Source: Brevibacillus thermoruber 423
Lineage (GTDB): Bacteria; Bacillota; Bacilli; Brevibacillales; Brevibacillaceae
Length of the DNA stretch: 64,000 nucleotides
Direction: 5' to 3'
NCBI RefSeq assembly: GCF_000454065.1
Contig: NZ_ATNE01000001.1
Span: 312,501 to 376,500 of the forward strand
Shown here: piece by piece, positions 7,736 to 18,521 of the stretch
Layout: each line of letters begins with the position of its first letter
Position numbering within the stretch: position 1 is the stretch's first letter
The notes under the pieces: generated by a model
The model's input: only the letters and a program-made list of their open reading frames with translations
What the model was told of the DNA's origin: nothing
Database searches by the model: none
Program-made: the position numbers and the translations under genes

Positions 7736-8860
7736 CTATGTGCATCCAGCCAGTTTCAGCAGCTCGGCCAGGCGCCCCAGATCGACGACGATATCGTCTT
7801 GGATGTGGTGCCGGATGGACCACACATCGTAGACCAGTTCCCGCTTCTCGCCGAGCAGGTAGTAGTAATCCAGATCGCAGTGACAACTGATCATCCAGTA
7901 CGTTTGGCGAACCCAGTGCGGAGAGAAAAACTCCACCACTTTCGTTCCCGGCCGGCAGAAGACAATATTGGCAAGGCCCGCCCCGTGCGGAGCGACAATC
8001 ACCTGTGCCGAAGCAAACATGCGCACCTGCTCCGCGACCGGATACTCCTCGCAATGGATGCAGGTAAATCCGTACCGTTCCAGCAAAGCGGCCACTTCTT
8101 CCTCATTGCGCACGTGTCGGTAACGGGCCCGTGAACGGCTGATGTAGAGGCGTTCCCCCTTCCCGCCGGAAGCGGCTGCCCGCCAACCGGCGAACTGTTC
8201 GCGCAGAAAGTCGCACACCCATTTTTGCACGTGGCCGGTGTATGCCACCGCCGGGGTAATGACCAGGTTGGACGCGCAAATGTGGGTATCGCTTCTGCAT
8301 TCGATCAGCTGATCGGGCGTGACCCCGAGTGCGGCAAGCGTCTCATCCTGAAACGGCTGGCGCTTTTGATTGATCAGGTATTTGTCGACGGTGATCCCCT
8401 GGCGCCGCAGGAGTTCCATCCGCGCCAATACGTCGAACATCCAGAAAAAATAATTGGAGCTGCCCACATACGTCAACAGCGCAGCGGTCCCGGGCAGACG
8501 GGTGACGGGCGGCAGCCGTTCCTGCGCAAAGACGGAATGCTCCTGCGGCAGTCGGTACATCTCGTGGGAGACATCCCAGACCAGTTTATTGTCCGGACTG
8601 ATCACGGCCCCGTTCTCCCCCCACACTCTTCCGTCCGGCATGAAAGCAATGTAGTAGGGCAGCGGTTCGCCAAACATCGTCCACATGGAAGGGTCCATCG
8701 CCTGGCGGAAGCGGCCGGGGTCATAGCGGAACGGTTCCGCCGGACATTCCCGATACCTGCCCGCCACGACTCCCTGCGCTCGATCCGCAGCGGCCGCCCA
8801 TTCCGCCGTGGAGTTGTAAAAATCCTTGGGAGGAGCGGTACCATCATCCCATCGTTCCAT
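7736..8860 (-). CDS. Glycosyltransferase family 61
   Basis: 374 residues. The C-terminal half has the GT61 (DUF563) hallmark IVAPHGAGLANIVFCRPGTKVVEF, preceded by a YISRSRA segment and by VAALLERYGF, the usual nucleotide-sugar-binding half. The ATG at 8860 is preceded by GGAGGGGG. It is the last gene of a five-gene minus-strand operon (manC, fcl-like, UXS-like, GT61, GT61), 29 bases after its paralogue. Known GT61 members transfer xylose, arabinose or GlcNAc in other organisms. A UXS-like enzyme in the same operon makes a pentose donor plausible, but this is inference. Confidence 0.88.
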   Translation of the reverse strand: MERWDDGTAPPKDFYNSTAEWAAAADRAQGVVAGRYRECPAEPFRYDPGRFRQAMDPSMWTMFGEPLPYYIAFMPDGRVWGENGAVISPDNKLVWDVSHEMYRLPQEHSVFAQERLPPVTRLPGTAALLTYVGSSNYFFWMFDVLARMELLRRQGITVDKYLINQKRQPFQDETLAALGVTPDQLIECRSDTHICASNLVITPAVAYTGHVQKWVCDFLREQFAGWRAAASGGKGERLYISRSRARYRHVRNEEEVAALLERYGFTCIHCEEYPVAEQVRMFASAQVIVAPHGAGLANIVFCRPGTKVVEFFSPHWVRQTYWMISCHCDLDYYYLLGEKRELVYDVWSIRHHIQDDIVVDLGRLAELLKLAGCT

Positions 8861-8889
8861 AAAACCCCCTCCGACGAATCGAATTCGCC

Positions 8890-10008
8890 TTACGACCCGA
8901 ACACGTTTTGCAGCATTCTTCTCAACGCCGGAATACTCACGGTGATATTGTCGTTGTAGCGATAGAGGTACCGGCGGGGCCCTTCCCCGAGCAAAAAGGA
9001 ATACTCTGCTCCCACGTGATTGCTCAGGACCCAGTAACAGGTCACCACGTAATTGGGGGAGTGCAGTTCGAACACTTTTGTTTTCGGCCGGCAGAAGATG
9101 AGATTGGCGAGACCGGCGCCATGGGGAGCCACGATCGCCTCTGCGGCGGAAAAGAGTCGGGCCTGCTCACGGACGGAATGCTGCTCCAATTTGACGATTC
9201 GGAATCCATACGCCGCCAGTTCCCTGACCACTTCGTCCCCGTTTGTCACGTTTCGATGTTTGGCGTCCTCCCGGCTGATGTAGAGCCGTTCGCCACCCGC
9301 CGTCGGCTGACTGTCCCGATTCGGGTACAGCGCCTCCCGCAGAAAGTCGCACGCCCATTTGGGGGGATGTCCGTTGTACCCCGGCAGAGAAGGAACGACC
9401 AACCAGTCTGCTTCGATATGCGTATGATGGCCGCAGATGATCAGTTTTTCCCTCGGGATGCCGAGGGCGGCAAGGGTTTCTGTCTGAAACGGAACATGTC
9501 CCTGGCTGTTGATGATATACCGGCTGACGGGAATCCCGCCGAGCCGAAGCAGGTGAATCCGCGCCAGCACGTCAAACAGCCAGTGGTAGTAGTTGGAACT
9601 GGCACTGGACGTCAAAACGGCGGCGATCCCCGGCAGGGGCGTAACGGAAGGGAGACGGGGCATTTTCAACAGGGTGTGTGTCGCGGGTGTCGAACCAAAC
9701 TCGTAGGAAACGTCCCACAACAGCTTGTGATCCGGGCTGATCACGCCGCCGGAGAACCCTGCCACGCGCCCCCGGGGGATAAGCGCGAGATAGCTGGGCA
9801 GCGGCCTGGATTGCAGACAGCCTGCAAACGCCCACTCAGGCGTGTCATCCAGTTTGTTGGGTTCGGCAAGCGATTCAGCGTGTCCGAAGTCAAACGAGCG
9901 AACATGGTGTTGGACCATGGCGGGATTGCCGTAATACGCCCATAAAAAATCCCATGGATACAGGTAATAGCCGTGCAGTCGCCCCGTCTTGTCCAGATGG
10001 CTTCTCAT
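8890..10008 (-). CDS. Glycosyltransferase family 61
   Basis: 372 residues, paralogous to the downstream gene along its whole length. Shared landmarks are ISPDHKLLWDVSYEF, TSSASSNYYHWLFDVLARI, YISREDAKHRNVT and the diagnostic IVAPHGAGLANLIFCRPKTKVFEL near the C-terminus. The ATG at 10008 follows GGGGGCGGGAG. It lies 21 bases after the UXS-like gene in the same operon, so precursor synthesis and transfer are coupled. Two tandem GT61 copies suggest successive additions of related sugars or an unequal duplication followed by specialisation. Confidence 0.88.
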   Translation of the reverse strand: MRSHLDKTGRLHGYYLYPWDFLWAYYGNPAMVQHHVRSFDFGHAESLAEPNKLDDTPEWAFAGCLQSRPLPSYLALIPRGRVAGFSGGVISPDHKLLWDVSYEFGSTPATHTLLKMPRLPSVTPLPGIAAVLTSSASSNYYHWLFDVLARIHLLRLGGIPVSRYIINSQGHVPFQTETLAALGIPREKLIICGHHTHIEADWLVVPSLPGYNGHPPKWACDFLREALYPNRDSQPTAGGERLYISREDAKHRNVTNGDEVVRELAAYGFRIVKLEQHSVREQARLFSAAEAIVAPHGAGLANLIFCRPKTKVFELHSPNYVVTCYWVLSNHVGAEYSFLLGEGPRRYLYRYNDNITVSIPALRRMLQNVFGS

Positions 10009-10029
10009 GCTCCCGCCCCCGATCGCAGC

Positions 10030-11007
10030 CTACCCGTTTTCATCGCGCGTTTCCCCCGCCAACGCCCTTTTGTATGCCGCGATCGTCCGCCGCAGCCCTT
10101 CCTCAAGATCGATTTTCGGCTCCCACCCCAGGATCTGCTTCGCTTTTTCGATGGAGGGACAGCGCTGCCGGGGGTCGTCCGCCGGTAAGGGACAAAAGGT
10201 AATGGCGCTGTCGGACGCGATCATGTGTTTGATCAGCTGCGCGATCTCGAGAATGGTATAATCCACAGGATTGCCGATGTTGAATATTTGCCCCTCGGCC
10301 GCTTCCGACTCCATCATGGCCTGCAGGCCCCGGACCGTATCGTCCACGTAACAAAAACAGCGGGTTTGCTGTCCGTCACCGTACACGGTAATCTCCTCTC
10401 CGTTCAGCGCCTGCGTCAAAAAATTGGAAATCACCCGCCCGTCATCATTCCGCAAGCCGGCCGAATAGGTATTGAAAATGCGGGCAATTCGCATCCGGAC
10501 CTGATGGATGCGGTAATACTCGAAACAGTACACCTCGCCCAACCGTTTCGCTTCGTAATAACAGGCTCGCGGTCCCCAGGTGTTGATCTTCCCGCAGTAA
10601 TCTTCGGGCTGGGGATGAACGTCGGCGTCCCCGTATACCTCGCTCGTACTGGCGAAGAGAAACTTGGCCTGCAGGCATCGGGCCACTTCCAGCATGTTTC
10701 GGGTCCCGAGCGTATTGGCGGCAATCGTTTCGAGCGGGGAGGCCTGGTAAAACTTCGGCGAGGCCGGAGACGCGAGATGATAAATCTCCGTGACGCCGGC
10801 GAACTCCGGTTCGATGGCCGGCTCGATGGACGTTACATCCCGTTCGACAAACCGGAAGTTTGGCTTGCCTTCCAGATCCCGCACATTTGCCCGCAACCCG
10901 GTGCTGAGATTGTCGATGCCGATTACGTCACAGCCCTTCGCCACCAGTTCTTTTGCCAGATGGGAGCCGAGAAAGCCGGCGGCTCCCGTAATGATGACTC
11001 GCTTCAT
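10030..11007 (-). CDS. NAD-dependent epimerase/dehydratase, UDP-glucuronate decarboxylase-like
   Basis: 325 residues, extended SDR. The Rossmann motif is GAAGFLGSH (about residues 8-16). The catalytic elements are STSEVYGD and the YxxxK-type YYEAKR, preceded by GPRAC. YHLASPASPKFYQ is the segment typical of UDP-xylose synthase (UXS) and its close relatives. UXS converts UDP-glucuronate to UDP-xylose and CO2 in the cytosol. The third gene of the manC operon, 37 bases after the fcl-like gene. A related specificity (4-epimerase or dTDP-sugar dehydratase) cannot be excluded without modelling the active site. Confidence 0.82.
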   Translation of the reverse strand: MKRVIITGAAGFLGSHLAKELVAKGCDVIGIDNLSTGLRANVRDLEGKPNFRFVERDVTSIEPAIEPEFAGVTEIYHLASPASPKFYQASPLETIAANTLGTRNMLEVARCLQAKFLFASTSEVYGDADVHPQPEDYCGKINTWGPRACYYEAKRLGEVYCFEYYRIHQVRMRIARIFNTYSAGLRNDDGRVISNFLTQALNGEEITVYGDGQQTRCFCYVDDTVRGLQAMMESEAAEGQIFNIGNPVDYTILEIAQLIKHMIASDSAITFCPLPADDPRQRCPSIEKAKQILGWEPKIDLEEGLRRTIAAYKRALAGETRDENG

Positions 11008-11044
11008 GTGACCTCTCTCCGATCAGTCGTAAACTTGCAGGCCG

Positions 11045-13386
<2,342 letters not shown>

Positions 13387-13424
13387 CCATTGCACCTCTG
13401 TCCGATTTTTGTCTTGGCCTGCAC

Positions 13425-13450
13425 TATTTTATGAACAGGGGAAGAGGGGT
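13425..13450 (-). promoter_or_regulatory. Sigma-K-like promoter for the manC operon
   Basis: On the minus strand CATAAAATA (13433-13425) fits CATAnnnTA. ACCCC begins at 13450, giving a 14-15 base distance to the -10. Transcription would start about 30 bases before the manC ATG. Confidence 0.5.
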
Positions 13451-13543
13451 GATATCGAAATGGACGAAAATAGGTATTCTCTCCGTCCCCGGGATGGACG
13501 GCCGCATGATGAAGCTGTCCCGTTTCAAAACGACCGTTTCGCA

Positions 13544-13552
13544 CATATCATA
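13544..13552 (+). promoter_or_regulatory. Sigma-K-like -10 box upstream of the FkbM-like gene at 13632
   Basis: CATATCATA fits CATAnnnTA, about 80 bases before the start codon. No clear -35 partner is seen, so this is a weak call. Confidence 0.3.
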
Positions 13553-13631
13553 TTCAATGGCACAGTGACACGAGTCGCTTCCACCATACTCTGCATGACC
13601 CTCGAGGGGGCATAAAAGGAGAGGAGCGGTT

Positions 13632-14423
13632 TTGTATCCTTTTTCAATCGCACACGTGACGTTGAACAATCTCAACATGCAGTTGGTCACCCATCTCGAT
13701 GACAAAGTGGCGGGAGCCGGTTTTCGCAGCGGAAACCGCCTCTGGAGCGATTCGCTGGAGCATGCGCGAAGCCGGTTGAGGCCGGGAAGCCGCGTTCTCT
13801 ATGCCGGCGGCCATCTTGGCTCGGCGGCCATTTATCTGGCAAAGTCCGAGCCGGGGGCGACCATCTACTGCTTTGAGCCCGACCCGCTCAATTTCGCCCT
13901 GCTGACGGTGAATCTTCACCTCAACCAGGTTCAGAACATTCATGCGTTTCCCTACGCTCTGGGAAAAAGCGGGCAGTTTATCTCGTTTTACAAGAGCGCC
14001 TGGGACTCGTCCGATCACCGGTGTGCCATGCCGCGAAGCAGCGACAAGGAAGTGTCGATCTTCCGCAGCCTGCCGTACAAGATCCAGATGGTCAATCCCG
14101 TGGAGATTTTCAAGCAGTGTTACGGCGTCAGCTTTCCCCCGCTGATGGATCTGATCGTGATTGACACGCAGGGTGCCGACTTCGCCATCATCGAGGCATG
14201 CCTGCCGCTGGTGAGCCAGGACACGACGATCATTGCGGAGTACTCCCCTTATCACCTGTACCGGTACGGCACCACCAGGGAAGACGCCGCGCGGGTGCTG
14301 CAGCATTTTTCGCGGATCGAGCTCAGCCGTGAGCAACCTGTTTCCGTCCAACAGCTTTTGGCGATCTACGACGACTATTACGCCCAGTACAAAGGCTTCT
14401 ACGACATCTGTCTGAAAAAATGA
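13632..14423 (+). CDS. FkbM-like methyltransferase, divergent SAM motif
   Basis: 263 residues, a close paralogue of the gene at 5525. Shared blocks are VLYAGGHLGSAAIYLAK, IYCFEPDPLNFALL, KSAWDSSDHRCAMPR, DLIVIDTQGADFAIIEACLP and IIAEYSPYHLYRYGT. The start is a TTG at 13632 with GGAGAGGAG just upstream; alignment of the first residues with the paralogue (M-x-P-F) supports it. It heads a plus-strand unit whose second gene is a decayed methyltransferase and whose third is a GT2 enzyme, mirroring the 4802-7613 operon. The function is probably glycan methylation. Confidence 0.8.
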   Translation: MYPFSIAHVTLNNLNMQLVTHLDDKVAGAGFRSGNRLWSDSLEHARSRLRPGSRVLYAGGHLGSAAIYLAKSEPGATIYCFEPDPLNFALLTVNLHLNQVQNIHAFPYALGKSGQFISFYKSAWDSSDHRCAMPRSSDKEVSIFRSLPYKIQMVNPVEIFKQCYGVSFPPLMDLIVIDTQGADFAIIEACLPLVSQDTTIIAEYSPYHLYRYGTTREDAARVLQHFSRIELSREQPVSVQQLLAIYDDYYAQYKGFYDICLKK

Positions 14424-14439
14424 AAGGAGGCTTCCTTCC

Positions 14440-15181
14440 ATGGGAGGAACGTGGACCGAAGACGACATCCGCCAGGCCATCAGCGACCGTCGGTGGTACC
14501 ACAAGATAAGACTCAGCCCCGGCATCATCACGCCCGGCCTGCCGCTGGACAGCGTCTGGTAGATGGTTCGAGCGGCAAGGGACACCATTACCTATCAGGG
14601 GAAACGGGTTCTCGACATTGCCAGCTTTGACGGCATGCAGCGTGGTCCCTCTGTACAACATCTCCCCCTACCATCTCTGGGACGGGCTGAAGACCATTTT
14701 GATGGACGACGCCTCCGTGAATCTGGGATTCCCGGAACAGATTCGCAAAAATCAGTTCGACATCGTCCAGCATCTCGGTCTGCTCTATCACGTTCGCGAC
14801 CCGTTGATGACATTGTCTCAGGCGAGAAGCGTCATCAAAACGGGCGGATATTTGCTGCTGGAAACGGCTGCGATCCTCAACAGCGAGGAGTCGTTCATGC
14901 TGTTTAACGGCCCGCCGGAAGCCAAATACCGGTTTTACAACGATGTCACAAGCTGGTGGGCTGCCACCGTCCCCTGCATCCAGGAAATGCTGAAAACCAC
15001 GCTCTTCGAACCGCTTTCACACACGATTCGCACGATTCACGATCGCCGCGCGGGCAAATACGAGATCGGCCGCGCGTGTCTGGTCGCGAAAGCCATTCCC
15101 GGCAAAGAGATGGAACTGGCGTCCTATCGGGAACTGCTTCGAACCTTCCGCAATCCCGGATTGGTGCCGGATTATTTGTAG
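14440..15181 (+). pseudogene. Decayed class I methyltransferase (nonsense codon plus frameshifting deletion)
   Basis: An ideal ribosome site (AAAGGAGG) lies 9 bases before ATG 14440. Translation gives WTEDDIRQAISDRRWYHKI, then PLDSVW and a TAG stop at 14560-14562. The same frame continues with MVRAARDTITYQGKRVLDIASFDGM, a SAM motif I region. Near 14635-14645 the homology jumps to the next frame (VVPLYNISPYHLWDGLK), with the stretch expected between motif I and this segment missing. The second part (FDIVQHLGLLYHVRDPL, GGYLLLETA, SWWAATVPC) stays open to the stop at 15181. It resembles the CmoB/DUF1698-type methyltransferases. One nonsense mutation and one frameshifting deletion make a functional product very unlikely. 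Confidence 0.75.
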
Positions 15182-15279
15182 CCGCATGGCGATGGGCATC
15201 AGCGGAAAAAGGGAGGCCGGATGCAAGACCCGGTACCCCCTTTTCCACCCGCATTCCATTTGGCAAGGGAGTGAGACGT

Positions 15280-16494
15280 ATGTCCCAACAGGATCTTCCT
15301 CTCGTAAGCATCATCACCCCCTCCTACAATCAGGCCGGCTTTATCGCGGAAACCATCCAAAGCGTTTTGAACCAGGACTACCCGAACATCGAGCACATCG
15401 TGGTGGACGGAGGATCGACGGACGGCACGGCCGCCCTCCTGCAGCAGTACAGCGATCGGGGGGAGCGGTTCCGCTTCGTGTCGGAGCCTGACCGGGGCCA
15501 GTCCCACGCGGTCAACAAAGGGGTGGCCATGGCAAAGGGGGAGATTATCGGTTGGCTGAACTCCGACGATACGTATGTGGCGGGAGCGGTCCGGAAAGCC
15601 GTGCAGGCATTTCTGCAGCATCCGGAATGGGCCATGGTGCACGGCAACTGCTTTGTCATCAACAAGAACAGCCGCTTATCTTCCTCGCTCACGGTCAGCC
15701 CCGCCACGCTCCAACGGCTGTATGAGAGCTGCTGCGTCTGCCAGCCCGCCGCGTTTTTCCGCAAGCATGTGTTTCAACAGGTGGGGGGTGTGGACGAATC
15801 CCTTCATTTTTGCATGGATTACGACTTGTGGATTCGGATTGCCAAACACTACACCATCGGGTACATCCCCGAGCATCTGGCAAACACCAGGATTCACGAG
15901 AGCTCCAAAACCGCTACCCAATGGCACTCGGTCGGGATTCCAGAAGTGCTGCAAACCGTCGTCAAGCACTTCGGAACAATCTCGAATACGTGGATGAGGT
16001 ACGCTGCCCCCTACCTGCGCATGGGCGCCTTCTCCCTGCTGCGCCAAATCAAGGCCAACGCCGCCCGCAAACATACTCCCAAGGTCACGCACATGAACCG
16101 GTACAAGGATTTGTGGGTCCCTCCCATGTTCACGGTTGATGTGGAAGCAGATCCGAGCAGCCCGGCGCACCTGCTGCTTGTCAGGGGAAGATCGTCCCAG
16201 CACATCCCTTCCCCGAACGAGCAGGGGGTCAATTTCCAGTGTTCGGTCGTGGTCAACGGACGGCTGGTAGCTGAGCACCAGATCACAACGCCGTCGTTCT
16301 CGCTGGAGGTGCCGCTTGACAGGAGCCGGCTGAAAAACGAGGTGGCGATTTTTTCTTCGCGGTTTGTCTCGCTAGCGAATCAGGTGTACCCGATGAAGAG
16401 GCAGGTCAGCTTCGTCGCGGAGGACGTGCTTCCCCTTTCTCTCGATGAAGCACGGCTCTATCAAACGGTTCAGCATGCGTCCCGCACGTCGTAG
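15280..16494 (+). CDS. Glycosyltransferase family 2 with C-terminal accessory domain
   Basis: 404 residues, the third copy of this architecture. The GT-A landmarks are VSIITPSYNQAGFI, VDGGSTDGT, SEPDRGQSHAVNKG, WLNSDDTY and FCMDYDLWIRIAK. The C-terminal module starts after RYKDLWVPPMF and has the same VDVEADPSSPAHLLLVRG rhythm as the other two copies. ATG 15280 follows AAGGGAG at 8 bases; an upstream reading-frame extension of 108 codons overlaps the pseudogene and is not used. It is probably cotranscribed with the FkbM-like gene at 13632. Confidence 0.9.
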   Translation: MSQQDLPLVSIITPSYNQAGFIAETIQSVLNQDYPNIEHIVVDGGSTDGTAALLQQYSDRGERFRFVSEPDRGQSHAVNKGVAMAKGEIIGWLNSDDTYVAGAVRKAVQAFLQHPEWAMVHGNCFVINKNSRLSSSLTVSPATLQRLYESCCVCQPAAFFRKHVFQQVGGVDESLHFCMDYDLWIRIAKHYTIGYIPEHLANTRIHESSKTATQWHSVGIPEVLQTVVKHFGTISNTWMRYAAPYLRMGAFSLLRQIKANAARKHTPKVTHMNRYKDLWVPPMFTVDVEADPSSPAHLLLVRGRSSQHIPSPNEQGVNFQCSVVVNGRLVAEHQITTPSFSLEVPLDRSRLKNEVAIFSSRFVSLANQVYPMKRQVSFVAEDVLPLSLDEARLYQTVQHASRTS

Positions 16495-16503
16495 CCGTCC
16501 CCG

Positions 16504-16851
16504 TCAGCCCATGTACATCTTGGTCTCGATCACGGCCGCCGCGCCTGCAACGGCGAGAATGAGCAGCAAGGGAAAGGCGGCCGGTACATAGACGTAAAGA
16601 GCGACGACTGCCGCCGCCGCCCAAATGCCCACGCACCAATGGCAGCTAAGCAGCATGCCCAGCCAGCGGCGGAAGCCTTCCCCCCGAAAATGGATGTGCC
16701 GGATCAGTTGGCCGGCTGCGTCGGTTTCATACTTCTCCGTAAAAAAAGGCGCTCTCAGAAACGAGGTGATTTCGTCAAACACGATCAAGTGGGTCAGGCG
16801 AAAACTGGCCAGCACCAGAATCGCCAAATCCAGCCACGAAACGCCTCCCAT
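16504..16851 (-). CDS. DUF1360 membrane protein (YjcA-like)
   Basis: 115 residues. Two hydrophobic stretches (LAILVLASFRLTHLIVFD near the N-terminus and a long C-terminal one from ALYVYVPAAF) flank a central loop with FRRWLGMLLSCHWCVGIW, the Cys-His-Trp-Cys core of DUF1360. In Bacillus subtilis the family member YjcA is sporulation-associated; the biochemical role is not known. The start is ATG 16851 with AAAGGAG 8 bases upstream; the frame extends upstream without a better start. It converges on the GT2 gene. Confidence 0.8.
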   Translation of the reverse strand: MGGVSWLDLAILVLASFRLTHLIVFDEITSFLRAPFFTEKYETDAAGQLIRHIHFRGEGFRRWLGMLLSCHWCVGIWAAAAVVALYVYVPAAFPLLLILAVAGAAAVIETKMYMG

Positions 16852-16993
16852 TATTCCCACTCCTTTTCCTGATACTTTCTTGTTCTCTCCATCTTTCTTC
16901 GCGTACCATCGGGACGGCACATTCAGAGCCAGTCAGCAGGGAACACGCTCAAACAAAGCCATCACGTTCCCCGGAAAGTGGCGGCTTTTTCGC

Positions 16994-18370
16994 TTACAAG
17001 GAAAGGGCGATCCGGTTATTGGCCGCGAACTGCAGCCCCTGTTCCTGGAAGAACACATAGCCCTCGACCGTCACGGTGTTTCCGGTTTCCGGTTTGACGA
17101 CGGAGAACTGGAAATTCTGAAACGTCTCGGTTGCTTTCGGCTCGATCCTCACCGGGTGAATCGGACCCATCCAGTACTCCCCCCGTTCTTTCGCCTGCGT
17201 AAACCAGTCATCCTCCAGATACCTCCACCCTTTGATCCCGGCAGAACTTTGCACGCCAAGCGTTTCCACCAGATTGGGCGGCAGGATCTGCCCCCCCATC
17301 TTGATGCTGTCGGCGGGATCGGCGCGAAGGCAGACGACCGGATTGTACAGCGCTTCTGTCCCCGTATTTTTTACGCAAATATTGCCGATGAGCAAAAACG
17401 GCCGGTTTTCCACATCAGACCGCAGCACGGTGTAGTCGAAAAACACCTCCGCTTCCAGGCGGCTCGCTTCCGCCTGCCGGAACGTTTCGAGCAAGGGGCC
17501 TGCCCCCTGCAAAGAGGCTTCCGGCTCCGCCTCGTCCGTCCCGGCTGCCGCTGTGTCGTGATCGGGCTGCGCTTCGGTTGTCTGTGCGCCCAAAGCCGCC
17601 TCTGTCTCCGCAGGTTCCGTCGGTGCCGCTTCCTGCTGTTCGATCGTCCCGCCGCTGTATGCGGCCGTTTCCGCCGCCGCTGAATCCGCTACATCCGCCG
17701 AATCCGCATCATCCGCAGCGGCTCCGCCCCCAAAGGCTTTCAGCAGGTGGAGCGACAGGTACGACAGCGGCGAGATACGCAGCCCGGTCAGAAAGTAGTG
17801 AAGAATCCCGGAAGAGAGGTAAAAGGCGATGCTTTCTCCGTACGCCTTTCGCTGCTCCGCATCCGTTCCCTGGGGGAGTTGAAACTGAATCGCGATACCG
17901 GAGGAAGCAGAGCATGCTTCCCGCTGCAGTTTCACCACGCAGGTCATTCCTGTTTGCTTCAATTCATGGTGGAGGCAGTCAATCAGCGTCCTGCGTGACT
18001 CGTTTTCGCTGCGAAACACGATCAACTTGGGGGGGACGGATGCGCGGATCTCTTTGACGCTGAAGCGGATCGCCACATCCTTTTTGAGGATCTTCGCCGG
18101 TTCTCCCATCACGATCTCCGCCCCGTAATCGGAAAGAAACGCCTGCACCCTGTTCACGATCTCCCATTCGTAGGAGGCGTCTTTTCCGGCTCCCCCCGCC
18201 GCCAGGACACACACCTTCCCCCGTAGTCCGGAATCGAGATCGATCCGCTTCTGTTCGGCATCCCATCTGATCTGAAAGCCGTTCTGTTTGCAGAACAGGC
18301 GAAAGGCGGGAACCGACGTGTACGGCATGGTCCCGCTGCGCTGTCCCGCGTAATATACCTCGACGTCCAT
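16994..18370 (-). CDS. Unrecognised 458-residue protein with a low-complexity Ala/Glu/Thr linker
   Basis: I do not recognise a named family. The first 60 residues (VEVYYAGQRSGTMPYTSVPAFRLF) resemble a short copper-amine-oxidase-type N-terminal repeat. Residues about 45-210 have the strand-helix rhythm of amidase_3 proteins (VCVLAAGGAGKDASYEWE, then AEIVMG, then YGESIAFYLSSGILHYF), but the zinc-binding His and Glu positions are not evident, so any relation would be to an inactive fold. Residues about 225-300 are rich in Ala, Glu, Thr and Asp and are probably unstructured. The C-terminal 150 residues look like a beta domain. No signal peptide. The start is ATG 18370 (AAGGAG at 8 bases). It sits among spore genes behind a CATA box. 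Confidence 0.7.
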   Translation of the reverse strand: MDVEVYYAGQRSGTMPYTSVPAFRLFCKQNGFQIRWDAEQKRIDLDSGLRGKVCVLAAGGAGKDASYEWEIVNRVQAFLSDYGAEIVMGEPAKILKKDVAIRFSVKEIRASVPPKLIVFRSENESRRTLIDCLHHELKQTGMTCVVKLQREACSASSGIAIQFQLPQGTDAEQRKAYGESIAFYLSSGILHYFLTGLRISPLSYLSLHLLKAFGGGAAADDADSADVADSAAAETAAYSGGTIEQQEAAPTEPAETEAALGAQTTEAQPDHDTAAAGTDEAEPEASLQGAGPLLETFRQAEASRLEAEVFFDYTVLRSDVENRPFLLIGNICVKNTGTEALYNPVVCLRADPADSIKMGGQILPPNLVETLGVQSSAGIKGWRYLEDDWFTQAKERGEYWMGPIHPVRIEPKATETFQNFQFSVVKPETGNTVTVEGYVFFQEQGLQFAANNRIALSL

Positions 18371-18410
18371 GTGATTCACTCCTTCAATGGGTACTTCCCC
18401 ATCCGCTGTC

Positions 18411-18438
18411 TAGTGTATGAACAGCCGGCACCATGCGT
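18411..18438 (-). promoter_or_regulatory. Sigma-K/sigma-E-like promoter for the gene at 16994-18370
   Basis: On the minus strand AC (18438-18437), a 17-base spacer and CATACACTA (18419-18411). The -10 fits sigma-K (CATAnnnTA) and also resembles the sigma-E form CATACANT. Confidence 0.45.
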
Positions 18439-18472
18439 GAGGCGTGACGCGGTCATTTTCAGGAAGACGGGT

Positions 18473-18500
18473 ACCCCCTTCTTTGTTCCGCCATACCATG
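18473..18500 (+). promoter_or_regulatory. Sigma-K-like promoter for the glycosyltransferase at 18522
   Basis: ACC at 18473-18475, 16-base spacer, CATACCATG at 18492-18500; one base off CATAnnnTA with ideal spacing. It lies only 22 bases from the ATG. Confidence 0.45.
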
Positions 18501-18521
18501 TCAGGAGAAAGGAGTGATCCC

